From contig JASEFA010000001.1 of the NCBI GenBank assembly GCA_030019365.1, positions 1 through 64,000 of the forward strand: a DNA stretch of 64,000 bases. The letters run 5' to 3'. Of the stretch, positions 32,866 through 41,334 are shown in pieces. This DNA comes from Bacillota bacterium (GTDB lineage Bacteria > Bacillota > Sulfobacillia > JACIYH01). The notes below the pieces were generated by a model that saw only the letters and a program-made list of their open reading frames with translations, had not been told where the DNA came from and searched no databases. The position numbers were made by a program, and so were the translations under genes. Within the stretch, counting starts at the first letter, position 1. Each line of letters begins with the position of its first letter.

Positions 32866-34125
32866 GTGAAGGAGGGGGCCATCGTAAACACGGATCGCGA
32901 TCTGGAGCTGGCCAGAGACCAGGTAAGGGGCGGGCTGGCATCGGTGGCCCTGGCCGGTGGGGGAGTCCTGCTGGGCCGGGCGGGCGGTAACGGTCTCATT
33001 CCCCTCGTGCAACTGCTGGCCCGGCTGGGCTGGGAGCCCGCACGGGGAGGCTCGGCCTGGCCGGTTGCCCCCGCCCTGGCCGACCGCGTGGTGGGCAGGG
33101 CGGCAGCCGTGTTGGCGGCTCAGGCCGGGGTGAAAGCGGTGTGGGGAAGGACGATGAGCGCGCCGGCTCGCGATCTCCTGATGGAGCGGGGTGTGTACGT
33201 CGAGGCGGAGGAGGTCGTGGCCTTCGTGTGGGGACGCCGGCGCGGGGAGATGTGCCCCATGGAGGGCCTGGTGGCTCTGGCGGGGGACCCCGCCGACGGC
33301 AGCGCGATCCTGTGGGCCGCGCTGGGCAGGTCTGGGCGACCCCCGTGGGTGGAGGAGATCGGGGCTCGCCTGCGGAGCGAGCCGGCGGGGGAGCGGGTGC
33401 TGGGTCGCTTGCTGCTGGGCTACGAGGAATGTGCCTCCACCAACGATGTTCTGGCCCGGCTGGCCCGCCGGGGCTACCCGGAGGGCACGGTGGTGATGGC
33501 CCGGTGCCAGACGGCGGGACGCGGTCGCCTGGGCCGGCGCTGGGAATCGCCTCCGGGCGGCATCTGGATGTCGGTGCTGCTGCGGCCGCCCCCGGAGTTG
33601 CTCTGCACAGGGGGGGTGCTGCTGGCCACGGCCTCCGTGGCCGCGTGCCGCTCCCTGGCCGGGGTGGTGGGCCTGGAGGCGGGGATCAAGTGGCCCAACG
33701 ATGTCTACTGGGCGGGACGGAAGCTGGGCGGGGTGCTCGCCGAGGTGGGGGCGGGCCATGTGGTGCTGGGGATCGGCCTCAACGCCGACTTCCCCCTGGC
33801 AGCCCTGCCGGTCCCCGAGCAGGAACGGGCCACCACCGTGCTGGAAGCGACCGGAGGGGCTCCTTTGCCCGATTTGGCCGCTTCCCTTCTGGACCATCTG
33901 GACCGGGCGTACCGGGAGGTGCGAGCCGAGGGCCCGGGTGCCCTGTTGCGGGAGTGGCGGCGTCGTGGTACGGTGCTGGGTGAGGAAGTAATCGTCGGGG
34001 GCAGAGAGACCTTGACCGGGGTGGCGGAGGACATCGACGAGGAGGGCGCCCTTCTGGTGCGCAGGCCCGACGGTGAACTGGTGCGGGTGATAGCGGGGGA
34101 TGTATCCCTGCGCACTGTCTGCTGA
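32866..34125 (+). CDS. birA: DUF1893 - biotin protein ligase fusion
   Basis: The 419-residue protein joins two domains. Residues about 10-135 resemble DUF1893 (GGNGLIPLVQLL, LADRVVGRAAAVLAA, then GEMCPMEGLV). Residues about 185-419 form a BirA catalytic core: ECASTNDVL, TAGRGRLGRRW, KWPNDVY and GIGLNADFP, plus the C-terminal SH3-like part. The usual DNA-binding domain of BirA is missing. GTG 32866 is assumed, but GGAGGGGG lies after it and before an ATC at 32881, so the true start is uncertain. coaX follows 18 nt later. Confidence 0.88.
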   Translation: MKEGAIVNTDRDLELARDQVRGGLASVALAGGGVLLGRAGGNGLIPLVQLLARLGWEPARGGSAWPVAPALADRVVGRAAAVLAAQAGVKAVWGRTMSAPARDLLMERGVYVEAEEVVAFVWGRRRGEMCPMEGLVALAGDPADGSAILWAALGRSGRPPWVEEIGARLRSEPAGERVLGRLLLGYEECASTNDVLARLARRGYPEGTVVMARCQTAGRGRLGRRWESPPGGIWMSVLLRPPPELLCTGGVLLATASVAACRSLAGVVGLEAGIKWPNDVYWAGRKLGGVLAEVGAGHVVLGIGLNADFPLAALPVPEQERATTVLEATGGAPLPDLAASLLDHLDRAYREVRAEGPGALLREWRRRGTVLGEEVIVGGRETLTGVAEDIDEEGALLVRRPDGELVRVIAGDVSLRTVC

Positions 34126-34143
34126 GGGAGTTGATGAACAGGG

Positions 34144-34971
34144 ATGCTGCTGGCGGTAGACGTGGGCAACACCAATATCGTGTGGGGGGTGTACCGGGGT
34201 CGGGAGCTGGCTTTCCACTGGCGCACCACCACCACCCGTCAGGCGACGGCCGACGAGTTCGGCATGCTGCTGCACCAGCTGTGCAGCTTTCACGGCCTGG
34301 GGCTGGCTGCCGTGCGGGCCTGCGCCATATCGTCGGTGGTACCGCCCCTTACGCCAGCCCTGGAGGAGATGGCCCGTCGCTACCTGTGCATCGCGCCTCT
34401 GGTGGTGGGTCCGGGCATCGAGACCGGGATGGAGATCCGGTACGACAATCCCCGCGAGGTGGGGGCGGACCGCATAGTGAACGCGGTCGCCGCCTTCGCC
34501 CTGTACGGCGGGCCCTGCATAGTGGTGGACCTGGGCACGGCCACCACCTTCGACGTGGTGTCGGCGCAGGGCGAGTACCTGGGGGGCGCCATCGCCCCCG
34601 GCATCGAGATCTCGACCGAAGCCCTTTTCGAGCGGGCGGCCCGGCTTCCCCGCATAGAGCTGGTGAGGCCCCGCGCCGCCATCGGCAAGAACACGGTGGC
34701 CAGCATGCAGGCCGGCATCGTGCTGGGCTTCGCCGGCATGATCGACCAGCTGGTGGGGCGCATCAAGGAGGAACTGGGCGGGGAGGCGCGGGTGATCGCC
34801 ACCGGCGGGCTGGCGGAACTGGTGGCGCAGGAGGCCCGTACCGTGGAGGTGGTCAACCCCCTCCTGACCCTGGAAGGGTTGCGCCTGGTGTACGAGCGGA
34901 ACTGTCCCCGGGAGGGGGAGGCGCGGATAGGGGCTGGCAATGTGGACCGGGCGGGACCCGCAGCCGGCTGA
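34144..34971 (+). CDS. coaX: Type III pantothenate kinase
   Basis: The 275-residue kinase phosphorylates pantothenate in CoA synthesis. ASKHA-fold motifs are visible: DVGNTNIVWGVY (phosphate 1), GADRIVNAVAAF and DLGTATTFDVV (phosphate 2). Length is typical for CoaX. ATG 34144 follows the ligase stop by 18 nt. The birA-coaX order is common in Firmicutes. Confidence 0.96.
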   Translation: MLLAVDVGNTNIVWGVYRGRELAFHWRTTTTRQATADEFGMLLHQLCSFHGLGLAAVRACAISSVVPPLTPALEEMARRYLCIAPLVVGPGIETGMEIRYDNPREVGADRIVNAVAAFALYGGPCIVVDLGTATTFDVVSAQGEYLGGAIAPGIEISTEALFERAARLPRIELVRPRAAIGKNTVASMQAGIVLGFAGMIDQLVGRIKEELGGEARVIATGGLAELVAQEARTVEVVNPLLTLEGLRLVYERNCPREGEARIGAGNVDRAGPAAG

Positions 34972-35003
34972 ACGATAGGAAACCCGGGGAGGGCGAAACT
35001 GAA

Positions 35004-35732
35004 TTGCCGCTGCGATACGAAGCTGTGCTGTTTGACCTGGATGGTACCCTGATCGATACCCGCGACCTGATCCTGGCTTCGTTCCACCACGCCCTGCGCC
35101 GGGTGCTGGGCCGGGACCTGCCCGACGAGGTGCTGCTGGCCGGGCAGGGGACAACGCTCATCGACCAGATGCGCTGCTTCGATGGGGACCGGGCGGAAGA
35201 GTTGACCCGCGTGTATACCGAGTTCAACCTGCGGGAGCACGATGCCCTGGCCCGGGAGTTCCCGGGTGTGCAGGAGTTGCTGCGTGACCTGTACGCCATC
35301 GGGGTCCACCTGGGCGTGGTGACTTCCAAGAGGAGGGAAGGAGCCCTGCTGGGGCTGCGCCGGTTCGGCATCGCCCCCTACCTTACGGCGGCCGTGTTCA
35401 TGGAGGATACGCGGGAGCACAAGCCCTCGCCCGCGCCGGTGCGCGAGGCGCTCCGCCGGCTGGGGTGCGCACCCGCGCGGGCGGTGATGGCGGGTGACAG
35501 CCCCTACGACGTGCAAAGTGCGCGCAGTGCTGGGGTCGAGGCGGTGGGTGTGGCCTGGGGCTCCCATCCCCCCGCGTCCCTGCGGGAAGCGGGGGCAACG
35601 GTGGTAGTACACGACTTGGGAGAGCTACGCAACTATCTCTGGAAGAACGTTACGGGGCAGGGCAGAAGGGCTTCAGAGTACGGCTGGCTGACTGCGAGCC
35701 CGTGTCGACCCGCAACCCGTCGACGGTGCTGA
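35004..35732 (+). CDS. HAD hydrolase, PpaX/phosphoglycolate phosphatase-like
   Basis: The 242-residue protein has HAD motif I FDLDGTLIDT, motif II TSKRREG, the lysine region HKPSPAPVREA and motif IV GDSPYDVQSARSAG, with an alpha-helical cap after motif I. TTG 35004 is the most plausible start, with GGGGAGGG about 10 nt upstream. The last 25 residues are arginine-rich and not conserved. It may hydrolyse pyrophosphate or phosphoglycolate. Confidence 0.87.
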   Translation: MPLRYEAVLFDLDGTLIDTRDLILASFHHALRRVLGRDLPDEVLLAGQGTTLIDQMRCFDGDRAEELTRVYTEFNLREHDALAREFPGVQELLRDLYAIGVHLGVVTSKRREGALLGLRRFGIAPYLTAAVFMEDTREHKPSPAPVREALRRLGCAPARAVMAGDSPYDVQSARSAGVEAVGVAWGSHPPASLREAGATVVVHDLGELRNYLWKNVTGQGRRASEYGWLTASPCRPATRRRC

Positions 35733-35815
35733 AGTCCGCCCCCGCTGTGTCCGCGCCGCTGGGGATGGCGGATACGTTGTGCACACATACTGGCGCCGGG
35801 CGGAATCCTGCCGTC

Positions 35816-35867
35816 CAAAGCTGCGTTTGCGCCGCCGAAATCGCGGTGGTCCTGCGAAGAATATAAG
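35816..35867 (+). promoter_or_regulatory. Candidate promoter(s) upstream of the riboswitch
   Basis: Two weak options precede the riboswitch: CAAA-N14-GCCGAAAT (35816-35841), resembling a motility-type sigma-D/sigma-28 site with one base less spacing, and TATAAG (35862-35867), a -10-like hexamer without a matching -35. Neither is proven. Confidence 0.28.
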
Positions 35868-35880
35868 GGGACCAGCTATT

Positions 35881-35972
35881 AGCCCCCAAAAAAGGCAAAC
35901 CCGGCGAAAGCCGGGGGCGCAAAGCTACGGGGCCTAAGGCGTAATGCTATGGCAGCCCGGCCGCTGGGGGAT
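35881..35972 (+). promoter_or_regulatory. Cyclic di-GMP-I (GEMM) riboswitch
   Basis: The aptamer core is plain: GGCAAACCCGGCGAAAGCC forms the P2 hairpin with a GAAA tetraloop, then GCGCAAAGCTACGG, GGCCTAAGG and CTATGGCAGCCCGG give the junction and P3 with its tetraloop receptor. A P1 helix can form between CCCCC (35883-35887) and GGGGG (35966-35970). The G aligned with the ligand-contacting G20 of the Vc2 RNA appears retained, favouring c-di-GMP over cyclic AMP-GMP. A terminator-like hairpin follows, then the gene at 36124. Confidence 0.93.
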
Positions 35973-35986
35973 CTTGTGATTCCCTA

Positions 35987-36039
35987 CCGGCCTGCTGGCT
36001 GCCGCTGGGAGGTGGTTGGCAGGTCGGTTCTCTTGTTCT
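35987..36039 (+). terminator. Riboswitch expression platform (intrinsic terminator)
   Basis: CCGGCCTGC (35987-35995) pairs with GCAGGTCGG (36019-36027) over 9 bp with one G-U, followed by TTCTCTTGTTCT. It starts 15 nt after the aptamer and ends about 85 nt before the regulated gene, suiting transcriptional control. Confidence 0.65.
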
Positions 36040-36123
36040 GAGCAGTTGGCCAGGCTTCCCAACCCAAGCCCCTCTCCATGGGCGGGAGTGGGGGCCAGTT
36101 CGATCCGGGAAGGAGTGAGGAGG

Positions 36124-37248
36124 ATGAACAAGCGAGCTCGGGGGTTCCTGGTCCTGTTGCTGGTAGCCGTTTTCCTGCTCGGGGCGGTGCACACGGCGCT
36201 GGCAACCGGAGACGAGCCGGTGGTTGGGTCGGGTGGCGAGCAGAGCCCCGGGACCGCCGGCGCCGACGCAACGCTGGCATCCGGCGAGGACGAGCACGAG
36301 GACGATGACGCAACGCTGGCATCCGGTGAAGACGAGCAGGAGGACGAGGGGAGTGACTCCGCGTCTCTTGCGGCCGAGCCCGGCGACGAAGAAGAGGAAT
36401 TCCGCTTGCAGGTCGAAGCAAATTTGGAACAGGCGGTGGCCTCGGACGAGGAGAGCGAAGACGAGCCTGACGAGCCTGATGCGGGAACGCCGGCGGGTCT
36501 TGCGAAGCGAATAGCAAAGCTGGAGCAGCAGCGAGATCAGAAACCTGAAGATGCCCGGATACTATGGAAGTTGGCTATGGCATACAGGGCGGCGGGCGAG
36601 TACGACAAAGCCATATCGGTGCTTAAGGACATGAAGAACCTGCCCGGTTCCGGCGCCAAGGTAGCCGTCATGCTGGCCCTGTGCCTGCGGGCCACAGGTG
36701 ACGCACAAGCCGCTCTGACCGAGCTAGAGAGCCTGGACTCTACGGTTCCGGGGGCAGTGTATGCCTACCGGGCGATCCTGAAGGATCAGGTGGGCGAGGT
36801 CGAGGAAGCACTCGAGGACATGGAGGACGCGGTCGCTGCCGAGCCGGAGCAGGACGGCATGTACGCCAAGCTCGGTGAGCTCTACGAGAAGACGGGCCGG
36901 CACGGTGTCAAGGTCTTCGTGAAGGGCAAGAAAGTTCCGTTTGACGTTGAGCCCTTCATAACGCCCCAGGGTAGGACCATGGTACCCTTGCGGGCCATTG
37001 TCGAGTCGCTGGGCGCGGACGTGAAGTGGGATGGCGAGCTGCGGCTGGTGACTGTGGCCAAGGGGGATGTCACCGTCGTGCTGCCCGTGGGCTCGCTACG
37101 GGCCATGGTAAACGGCACGGAGGTCGCGCTCGACGTGCCGGCCGTAATCGTGGGGGACAGAACCATGGTACCTGTCCGCTTTCTGTCCGAGAGCCTCGGG
37201 GCTAAGGTGGGATGGTTCACGCAGGGACAGGTTGTGTCGGTCAACTGA
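36124..37248 (+). CDS. Secreted acidic-repeat, TPR and copper-amine-oxidase-N-domain protein
   Basis: The 374-residue product has a Sec signal peptide (cleavage near HTALA-TG, residue 27), a very acidic low-complexity segment (about 28-125) containing two 14-residue repeats beginning DATLASGEDE, a helical TPR-like region (about 130-245, AMAYRAAGEYDKAISVLKDM) and a C-terminal copper-amine-oxidase-like domain (about 258-374, MVPLRAIVESLGADVKWDG then MVPVRFLSESLGAKVGW). ATG 36124 follows GAGTGAGGAGG. It is the gene behind the c-di-GMP riboswitch, so surface or extracellular function tied to c-di-GMP is inferred. Confidence 0.85.
   Translation: MNKRARGFLVLLLVAVFLLGAVHTALATGDEPVVGSGGEQSPGTAGADATLASGEDEHEDDDATLASGEDEQEDEGSDSASLAAEPGDEEEEFRLQVEANLEQAVASDEESEDEPDEPDAGTPAGLAKRIAKLEQQRDQKPEDARILWKLAMAYRAAGEYDKAISVLKDMKNLPGSGAKVAVMLALCLRATGDAQAALTELESLDSTVPGAVYAYRAILKDQVGEVEEALEDMEDAVAAEPEQDGMYAKLGELYEKTGRHGVKVFVKGKKVPFDVEPFITPQGRTMVPLRAIVESLGADVKWDGELRLVTVAKGDVTVVLPVGSLRAMVNGTEVALDVPAVIVGDRTMVPVRFLSESLGAKVGWFTQGQVVSVN
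36265..36348 (+). repeat. Two tandem 42-bp coding repeats
   Basis: Units at 36265-36306 and 36307-36348 each begin GACGCAACGCTGGCATCCGG and encode DATLASGEDE plus four acidic-rich residues. They differ at only a few positions, implying recent duplication. Confidence 0.85.
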
Positions 37249-37272
37249 GCGTATGGCCGTGGAGCATCGACC

Positions 37273-37304
37273 GGGTCCGGGGCATCGTTGCCCCGGACCC
37301 TTCC
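37273..37304 (+). terminator. Strong terminator-like hairpin before sigI
   Basis: A perfect 12-bp stem (GGGTCCGGGGCA / TGCCCCGGACCC) with a TCGT tetraloop lies 25 nt after the stop of the secreted-protein gene. It is followed by TTCC only, so read-through into sigI is possible. Confidence 0.7.
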
Positions 37305-37371
37305 GCTCTGGCAATGCCTTCTCGATCTAATCATAGAGCTACAGCCACTACCTGTGAAGGGATGTGTGAGG

Positions 37372-38109
37372 GTGAATCCCGGCCCCGACCACCTCGTAGC
37401 GCGCGCCCAGGCCGGGGATGCGTGCGCCCGGGAAACCCTCTTGCGGGATTACCAGCCCTTGGCGCTGCGCCTGGCGGCACAGGTGCGAGGGAGGTTCGTA
37501 ACGGAATCCAGCGACGACGCGTCGGTAACCCTGGTCGCCTTCAACGAAGCGATCGACAGCTACCGGCCGGATCGCGGGGCCGGCTTCCTCAGTTTCTGCG
37601 AGACCGTGATCAGGCGCCGGCTGATTGACCACTACCGGCGCCAGTCCCGGCAAGCCCGGGAGATCCCGCTTTCGGCTCTGGAGCAGGACGACGACGAGGG
37701 GAACAGTTACTCACCGCAGCAGATGCAAGCATCCCAAGCCGCGCACCAGGCCTACGTGGAGGCCTGGGAGAGGCGGGAAGAGATGGCCCGCTTCGAGGCC
37801 AGGCTGAGGCAGATCGGACTTGGCCTGGGGGAACTGGTTCGAGTGTCTCCCAGGCACCAGGACAGCCGGCAGCGCGCGCAACGGGTGGCCCGCTATCTGG
37901 CCGAGCACAGGGAGCTGGCCAGGCAAGCACTGGCTCAGCGCAGGCTGCCGGTCCGTGAACTCGAGAAGGCGCTGGGGTTGGGACGTGACATGCTGCAGCG
38001 CAATCGCAAGTACATCCTGGCTCTGACCCTCGTTCTGACTGAGGAATTTCCTTACCTGCAGGACTACCTGCGCCCGCGATCACCCTCGCTGAAGGGGATG
38101 GCGAAGTGA
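37372..38109 (+). CDS. sigI: RNA polymerase sigma-I factor
   Basis: The 245-residue protein matches the SigI family: a sigma region 2-like N-terminal half with VTLVAFNEAIDSYRPDRGAG and FLSFCETVIRRRLIDHYRR, then a distinct C-terminal DNA-binding domain (VSPRHQDSRQRAQ, LPVRELEKALGLGRDMLQRN). GTG 37372 or 37366 may start it, with AAGGGA upstream. It overlaps rsgI by 4 nt (GTGA). In Clostridia SigI factors answer to envelope-spanning RsgI sensors of extracellular polysaccharide or heat. Confidence 0.92.
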   Translation: MNPGPDHLVARAQAGDACARETLLRDYQPLALRLAAQVRGRFVTESSDDASVTLVAFNEAIDSYRPDRGAGFLSFCETVIRRRLIDHYRRQSRQAREIPLSALEQDDDEGNSYSPQQMQASQAAHQAYVEAWERREEMARFEARLRQIGLGLGELVRVSPRHQDSRQRAQRVARYLAEHRELARQALAQRRLPVRELEKALGLGRDMLQRNRKYILALTLVLTEEFPYLQDYLRPRSPSLKGMAK

Positions 38110-39311
38110 AACAGGGAACCGTGCTGAAGATACAGGGGAAGAGGGCCATCGTGCTCACGCCCGACGGCGAGTTCCTCCGTACCCCCACTGGCCGGGAAGG
38201 CTGGTGGCCGGGGCAGGAAGTAACCTGGCCGGACCGGGAGCCGCGGGCCTGCTTGCGCCCGGCCGTGGCCCTGGCCTGCGTGCTGGTTCTCCTTGTGGCC
38301 TGGAGCGGGTTGGCGTACCGCCACTGGCGGGGACTGGGCCCGGTGGTGGCTTACGTGTCGGTGGACATCAACCCCAGCCTGGAACTGGGCGTAGACGCCC
38401 GCGAGAGAGTGTGCAGCGCCTGGGCGTTCAATCCTGACGGGGAAAGGCTGCTGGCGGGATTGGCGTACCGGCGCCGGAGCCTGCTGAAGACGCTCTCCGA
38501 TCTCACCCTCCGCGCCGTGGAGCAGGGTTATCTCGGCGGGGACCGTCCGGGGGCGGTGCTGGTTGCGGTCGTGCCTGCCGAAACGACAGCAGGGGTAGAT
38601 CCTGCCCGGTTGCGCGAGGAAGCCGTAACTACCGCTCGCCTGGTGCTCGAGCAACGGGGTCTCAAAGTCGATGTCAAAGGATGGACTGCCGACCGGCAGG
38701 TCCACGAGGAGGCCAGGCGTCACCACATCTCGGCCGGGCGGATGGCCCTCTATCTGGCGGCTCGTCGCGCCGGGGCGGAAGTCACCCTGGAACAGGTCTG
38801 CCGGGAACCGATATCCCACGTGCTGAGCCTGGTCACGGAGCGTGCCGGCCAGAGAGAGCAGGGCATACGGGAGTCCGCCCGGGGTGAAGGCCGGCACGGG
38901 GAAGGTGATCGATCCCCGGCCGTGCCGGGCAACAAGCCGGACTCACCGGCCGGGCAGAAGACGCGCTCGAAGCACGGGCCGAGTCCTTCTGGAGGAAAGC
39001 CCGGCCCCGGCTCGGATGAAGGCGCACCCGCTCTGGAGAGCGGCCCTGGCACGGCTTCCCCGCCGCCGGAGCAGGCAACCGAGGAACCACCGGCTGACGA
39101 AGACGAGAGCGGCGCTCAGGGTACCCAACCACCCCCGTACCCGGAAACGCAACCGGACGACGACGGTCAGACGGGAGTCTGCCCGGACGGGACATCCCAG
39201 GAGCAGACCGAGGAGCAGACCGAGGAGCAGACCGAGGAGCAGGCCGAGGAGCCGCCCCATTCCATGAATGACCCGCTGCCGCCGGAAAGCGGCGAGGGGC
39301 ACGGCAGGTAG
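38106..39311 (+). CDS. rsgI: RsgI-type anti-sigma factor, membrane-spanning
   Basis: The 401-residue protein has the RsgI N-terminal sigma-binding domain (residues 1-45, GTVLKIQGKRAIVLTPDGEF), one membrane helix (about 50-71) and the conserved extracytoplasmic region starting VVAYVSVDINPSLELGVD. The C-terminal 130 residues are Pro/Glu/Gly-rich with EEQT repeats instead of a carbohydrate-binding module. GTG 38106 overlaps the sigI stop. It should hold SigI at the membrane until signalled; the ligand is not evident. Confidence 0.92.
   Translation: MKQGTVLKIQGKRAIVLTPDGEFLRTPTGREGWWPGQEVTWPDREPRACLRPAVALACVLVLLVAWSGLAYRHWRGLGPVVAYVSVDINPSLELGVDARERVCSAWAFNPDGERLLAGLAYRRRSLLKTLSDLTLRAVEQGYLGGDRPGAVLVAVVPAETTAGVDPARLREEAVTTARLVLEQRGLKVDVKGWTADRQVHEEARRHHISAGRMALYLAARRAGAEVTLEQVCREPISHVLSLVTERAGQREQGIRESARGEGRHGEGDRSPAVPGNKPDSPAGQKTRSKHGPSPSGGKPGPGSDEGAPALESGPGTASPPPEQATEEPPADEDESGAQGTQPPPYPETQPDDDGQTGVCPDGTSQEQTEEQTEEQTEEQAEEPPHSMNDPLPPESGEGHGR
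39201..39248 (+). repeat. Four tandem 12-bp coding repeats in rsgI
   Basis: The unit GAGCAGACCGAG occurs four times (last copy with one substitution), encoding repeated EQTE. It lies in the low-complexity tail of RsgI and is a likely site of length variation. Confidence 0.85.
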
Positions 39312-39419
39312 GAAGTTCCACCTGTGGTGGCGGGTCGCCAGGGCTTCTCCGGCGATTGTTGTTGCTGACACCTGGGTGGCCGGGGGCCGACCGCATGGCA
39401 GGGCCCCGACCGCGTTGCG

Positions 39420-39448
39420 TTGACTGCCGGCATCCCCCGCAGTACCAT
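39420..39448 (+). promoter_or_regulatory. Sigma-A promoter of the folate operon
   Basis: TTGACT (39420-39425), a 17-nt spacer and TACCAT (39443-39448) precede folE by 26 nt. The -35 is strong and the -10 fair. Confidence 0.6.
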
Positions 39449-39474
39449 TAACGCGGGACGGGGGTGAGATGTGG

Positions 39475-40032
39475 ATGGACAGTAGCAAGATCGAACGAGC
39501 GGTGCGCATGATCCTCGAGGCGATCGGCGAGGATCCTGCTCGCGAGGGACTGCGGGACACCCCCCGGCGGGTCGCGGCGATGTACGAAGAGGTCCTGTCC
39601 GGTATCGGCCGCGACCCGGGGGAGGAACTGCTGGTCGAGTTCGACGAGCGACACGAGGAGATGGTACTGGTAAAAGACATCCCGTTCTACTCTGTATGTG
39701 AGCATCACCTGCTCCCCTTTTTCGGCCGTGCCCACGTTGCCTATATCCCCAAGGGGAAGATTACCGGCCTGAGCAAGCTGGCCCGGGTGGTGGACGTGGC
39801 AGCCCGGAGACTTCACGTGCAAGAGCGTTTGACTTCATCCATCGCGGATATGATCATGGGTAAATTGCAGCCACAGGGAGTTGTCGTAGTGGTGGAAGCG
39901 GAGCACCTGTGCATGAGCATGCGGGGAGTTAACAAACCGGGGGCCCTGACCGTCACTTCAGCGGTGAGGGGGATATTCCGGCGCAATCCCGCCTCAAGGG
40001 CGGAAGCTTTCATGCTCCTAAGGGGACGGTGA
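39475..40032 (+). CDS. folE: GTP cyclohydrolase I
   Basis: The 185-residue enzyme forms dihydroneopterin triphosphate from GTP. Zinc ligands and family motifs are visible in [20 protein letters not shown] and [19 protein letters not shown] is present near the N terminus. ATG 39475 is preferred over ATG 39469 because GGGGGTGAG would abut the latter. It overlaps folP by 4 nt and starts the folate operon. Confidence 0.97.
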   Translation: MDSSKIERAVRMILEAIGEDPAREGLRDTPRRVAAMYEEVLSGIGRDPGEELLVEFDERHEEMVLVKDIPFYSVCEHHLLPFFGRAHVAYIPKGKITGLSKLARVVDVAARRLHVQERLTSSIADMIMGKLQPQGVVVVVEAEHLCMSMRGVNKPGALTVTSAVRGIFRRNPASRAEAFMLLRGR

Positions 40033-41264
40033 AGGCGTTGGATGCATATAATCCCAGGGTCGTGATCATCCCCGATCTCCCCCACGCTGGCGTCGAGATG
40101 GACCTGGTGGGCGTGGACGAGATAGGCAAGAAGTTGATGATGCCCAAGGCCGTGCACCGGGTGGCAAAGGTTGAAGGCCTGACCCCCAAAGCCGCCAATG
40201 TCCTCAAGCAGGAGATGCTGGCGCGAGGAGGGGATGCAGCAGTGGCTCACGGCACGGCCGACTGGTCCGTGGGTACCACTGACGTACTGCTGATGGGCAC
40301 CCTGCGCCAGTACCAGCACCTGGTGAAGAAGCTAAAAATCCAGCCCTTTGGTTTGGCCCGCCTGGCTGCGGAGCTGGAAGCGTTGCTGGACCATTGGGAG
40401 AATGCGGCCGGTCCGCGGCGTCTCAGCTGTCGTTCGCACACCCTCGAGTTCGGTTCCCGGACGCTGGTCATGGGCGTCCTGAACGTGACCCCGGACTCAT
40501 TTTTCGACGGTGGGCGATACTCCCATGTGGAAGCCGCTGTGGTGCGGGCAAGGCAGATAGTATCCGAAGGGGCAGACATAGTGGACGTGGGAGGAGAGTC
40601 AACCCGTCCCGGGTCCGAACCGGTGACAGCGCAGGAGGAAATGGACCGGGTGTTACCGGTGATCGAGCGTTTGGTCGAAGAGCTGTCCGTCCCCCTATCC
40701 ATCGATACCTGCAAAGCTAGCGTGGCCATGGAAGCCCTGCGGCTGGGAGCCCACATGGTCAACGACGTGGGCGGCCTGCAGTTCGATCCCGAGATGGCCG
40801 CAGTGGTGGCCACGCACCAGGTTCCCGTGGTAATCATGCATGGGTTGGCCGAGCACCGCGGTCGGGATTGGCCGGAGTACAGTTCGGTGATGAGCGCCCT
40901 GTGCCGTTTCTTCCGGGAAAGCATCGACCGTGCGATCCAGGCCCGTATCCCGGAGGAACTCGTCATTGTCGATCCCGGCATTGGCTTCGGCAAGAAGCTC
41001 CCGTACAACCTGGAGATCATCGCCCGGCTGCGAGAGTTGAAAAGCTTGGGCAGGCCCATCCTGCTGGGGACCTCGCGCAAAAGCCTTATCGGGCAGGTGC
41101 TCGACCTGCCGGTCGGAGAACGGCTGGAAGGAACTGCAGCTACGGTGGCCCTCGGCATTGCCAACGGCGCCGACATCGTCCGGGTGCACGACGTACGAGA
41201 GATGGTGCGCGTCGCTCGCATGACTGATGCTATCGTGCGCTGCAACCCGGCGAAGCCAGATTGA
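40029..41264 (+). CDS. folP: Dihydropteroate synthase with N-terminal extension
   Basis: The 411-residue protein has a DHPS core from about residue 135: [43 protein letters not shown] and GTSRKSLIG. About 130 extra N-terminal residues ([20 protein letters not shown]) form a domain seen in other anaerobic Firmicute DHPS proteins, function unclear. GTG 40029 overlaps folE. It condenses p-aminobenzoate with the pterin pyrophosphate. Confidence 0.96.
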   Translation: MKALDAYNPRVVIIPDLPHAGVEMDLVGVDEIGKKLMMPKAVHRVAKVEGLTPKAANVLKQEMLARGGDAAVAHGTADWSVGTTDVLLMGTLRQYQHLVKKLKIQPFGLARLAAELEALLDHWENAAGPRRLSCRSHTLEFGSRTLVMGVLNVTPDSFFDGGRYSHVEAAVVRARQIVSEGADIVDVGGESTRPGSEPVTAQEEMDRVLPVIERLVEELSVPLSIDTCKASVAMEALRLGAHMVNDVGGLQFDPEMAAVVATHQVPVVIMHGLAEHRGRDWPEYSSVMSALCRFFRESIDRAIQARIPEELVIVDPGIGFGKKLPYNLEIIARLRELKSLGRPILLGTSRKSLIGQVLDLPVGERLEGTAATVALGIANGADIVRVHDVREMVRVARMTDAIVRCNPAKPD

Positions 41265-41334
41265 CCCCGCCCCGTAACCGGGATCGGGCCGAGAGGCAGG
41301 CGTGGCCGCGACGGGGGAGGCAGTGAGGGGCGAA

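Noticed and set aside
35881-35972. Variant cyclic AMP-GMP sensing of the GEMM element
   Set aside because: The base aligned with G20 of the Vc2 RNA appears to be G, which favours c-di-GMP; binding assays would be needed to exclude mixed specificity.
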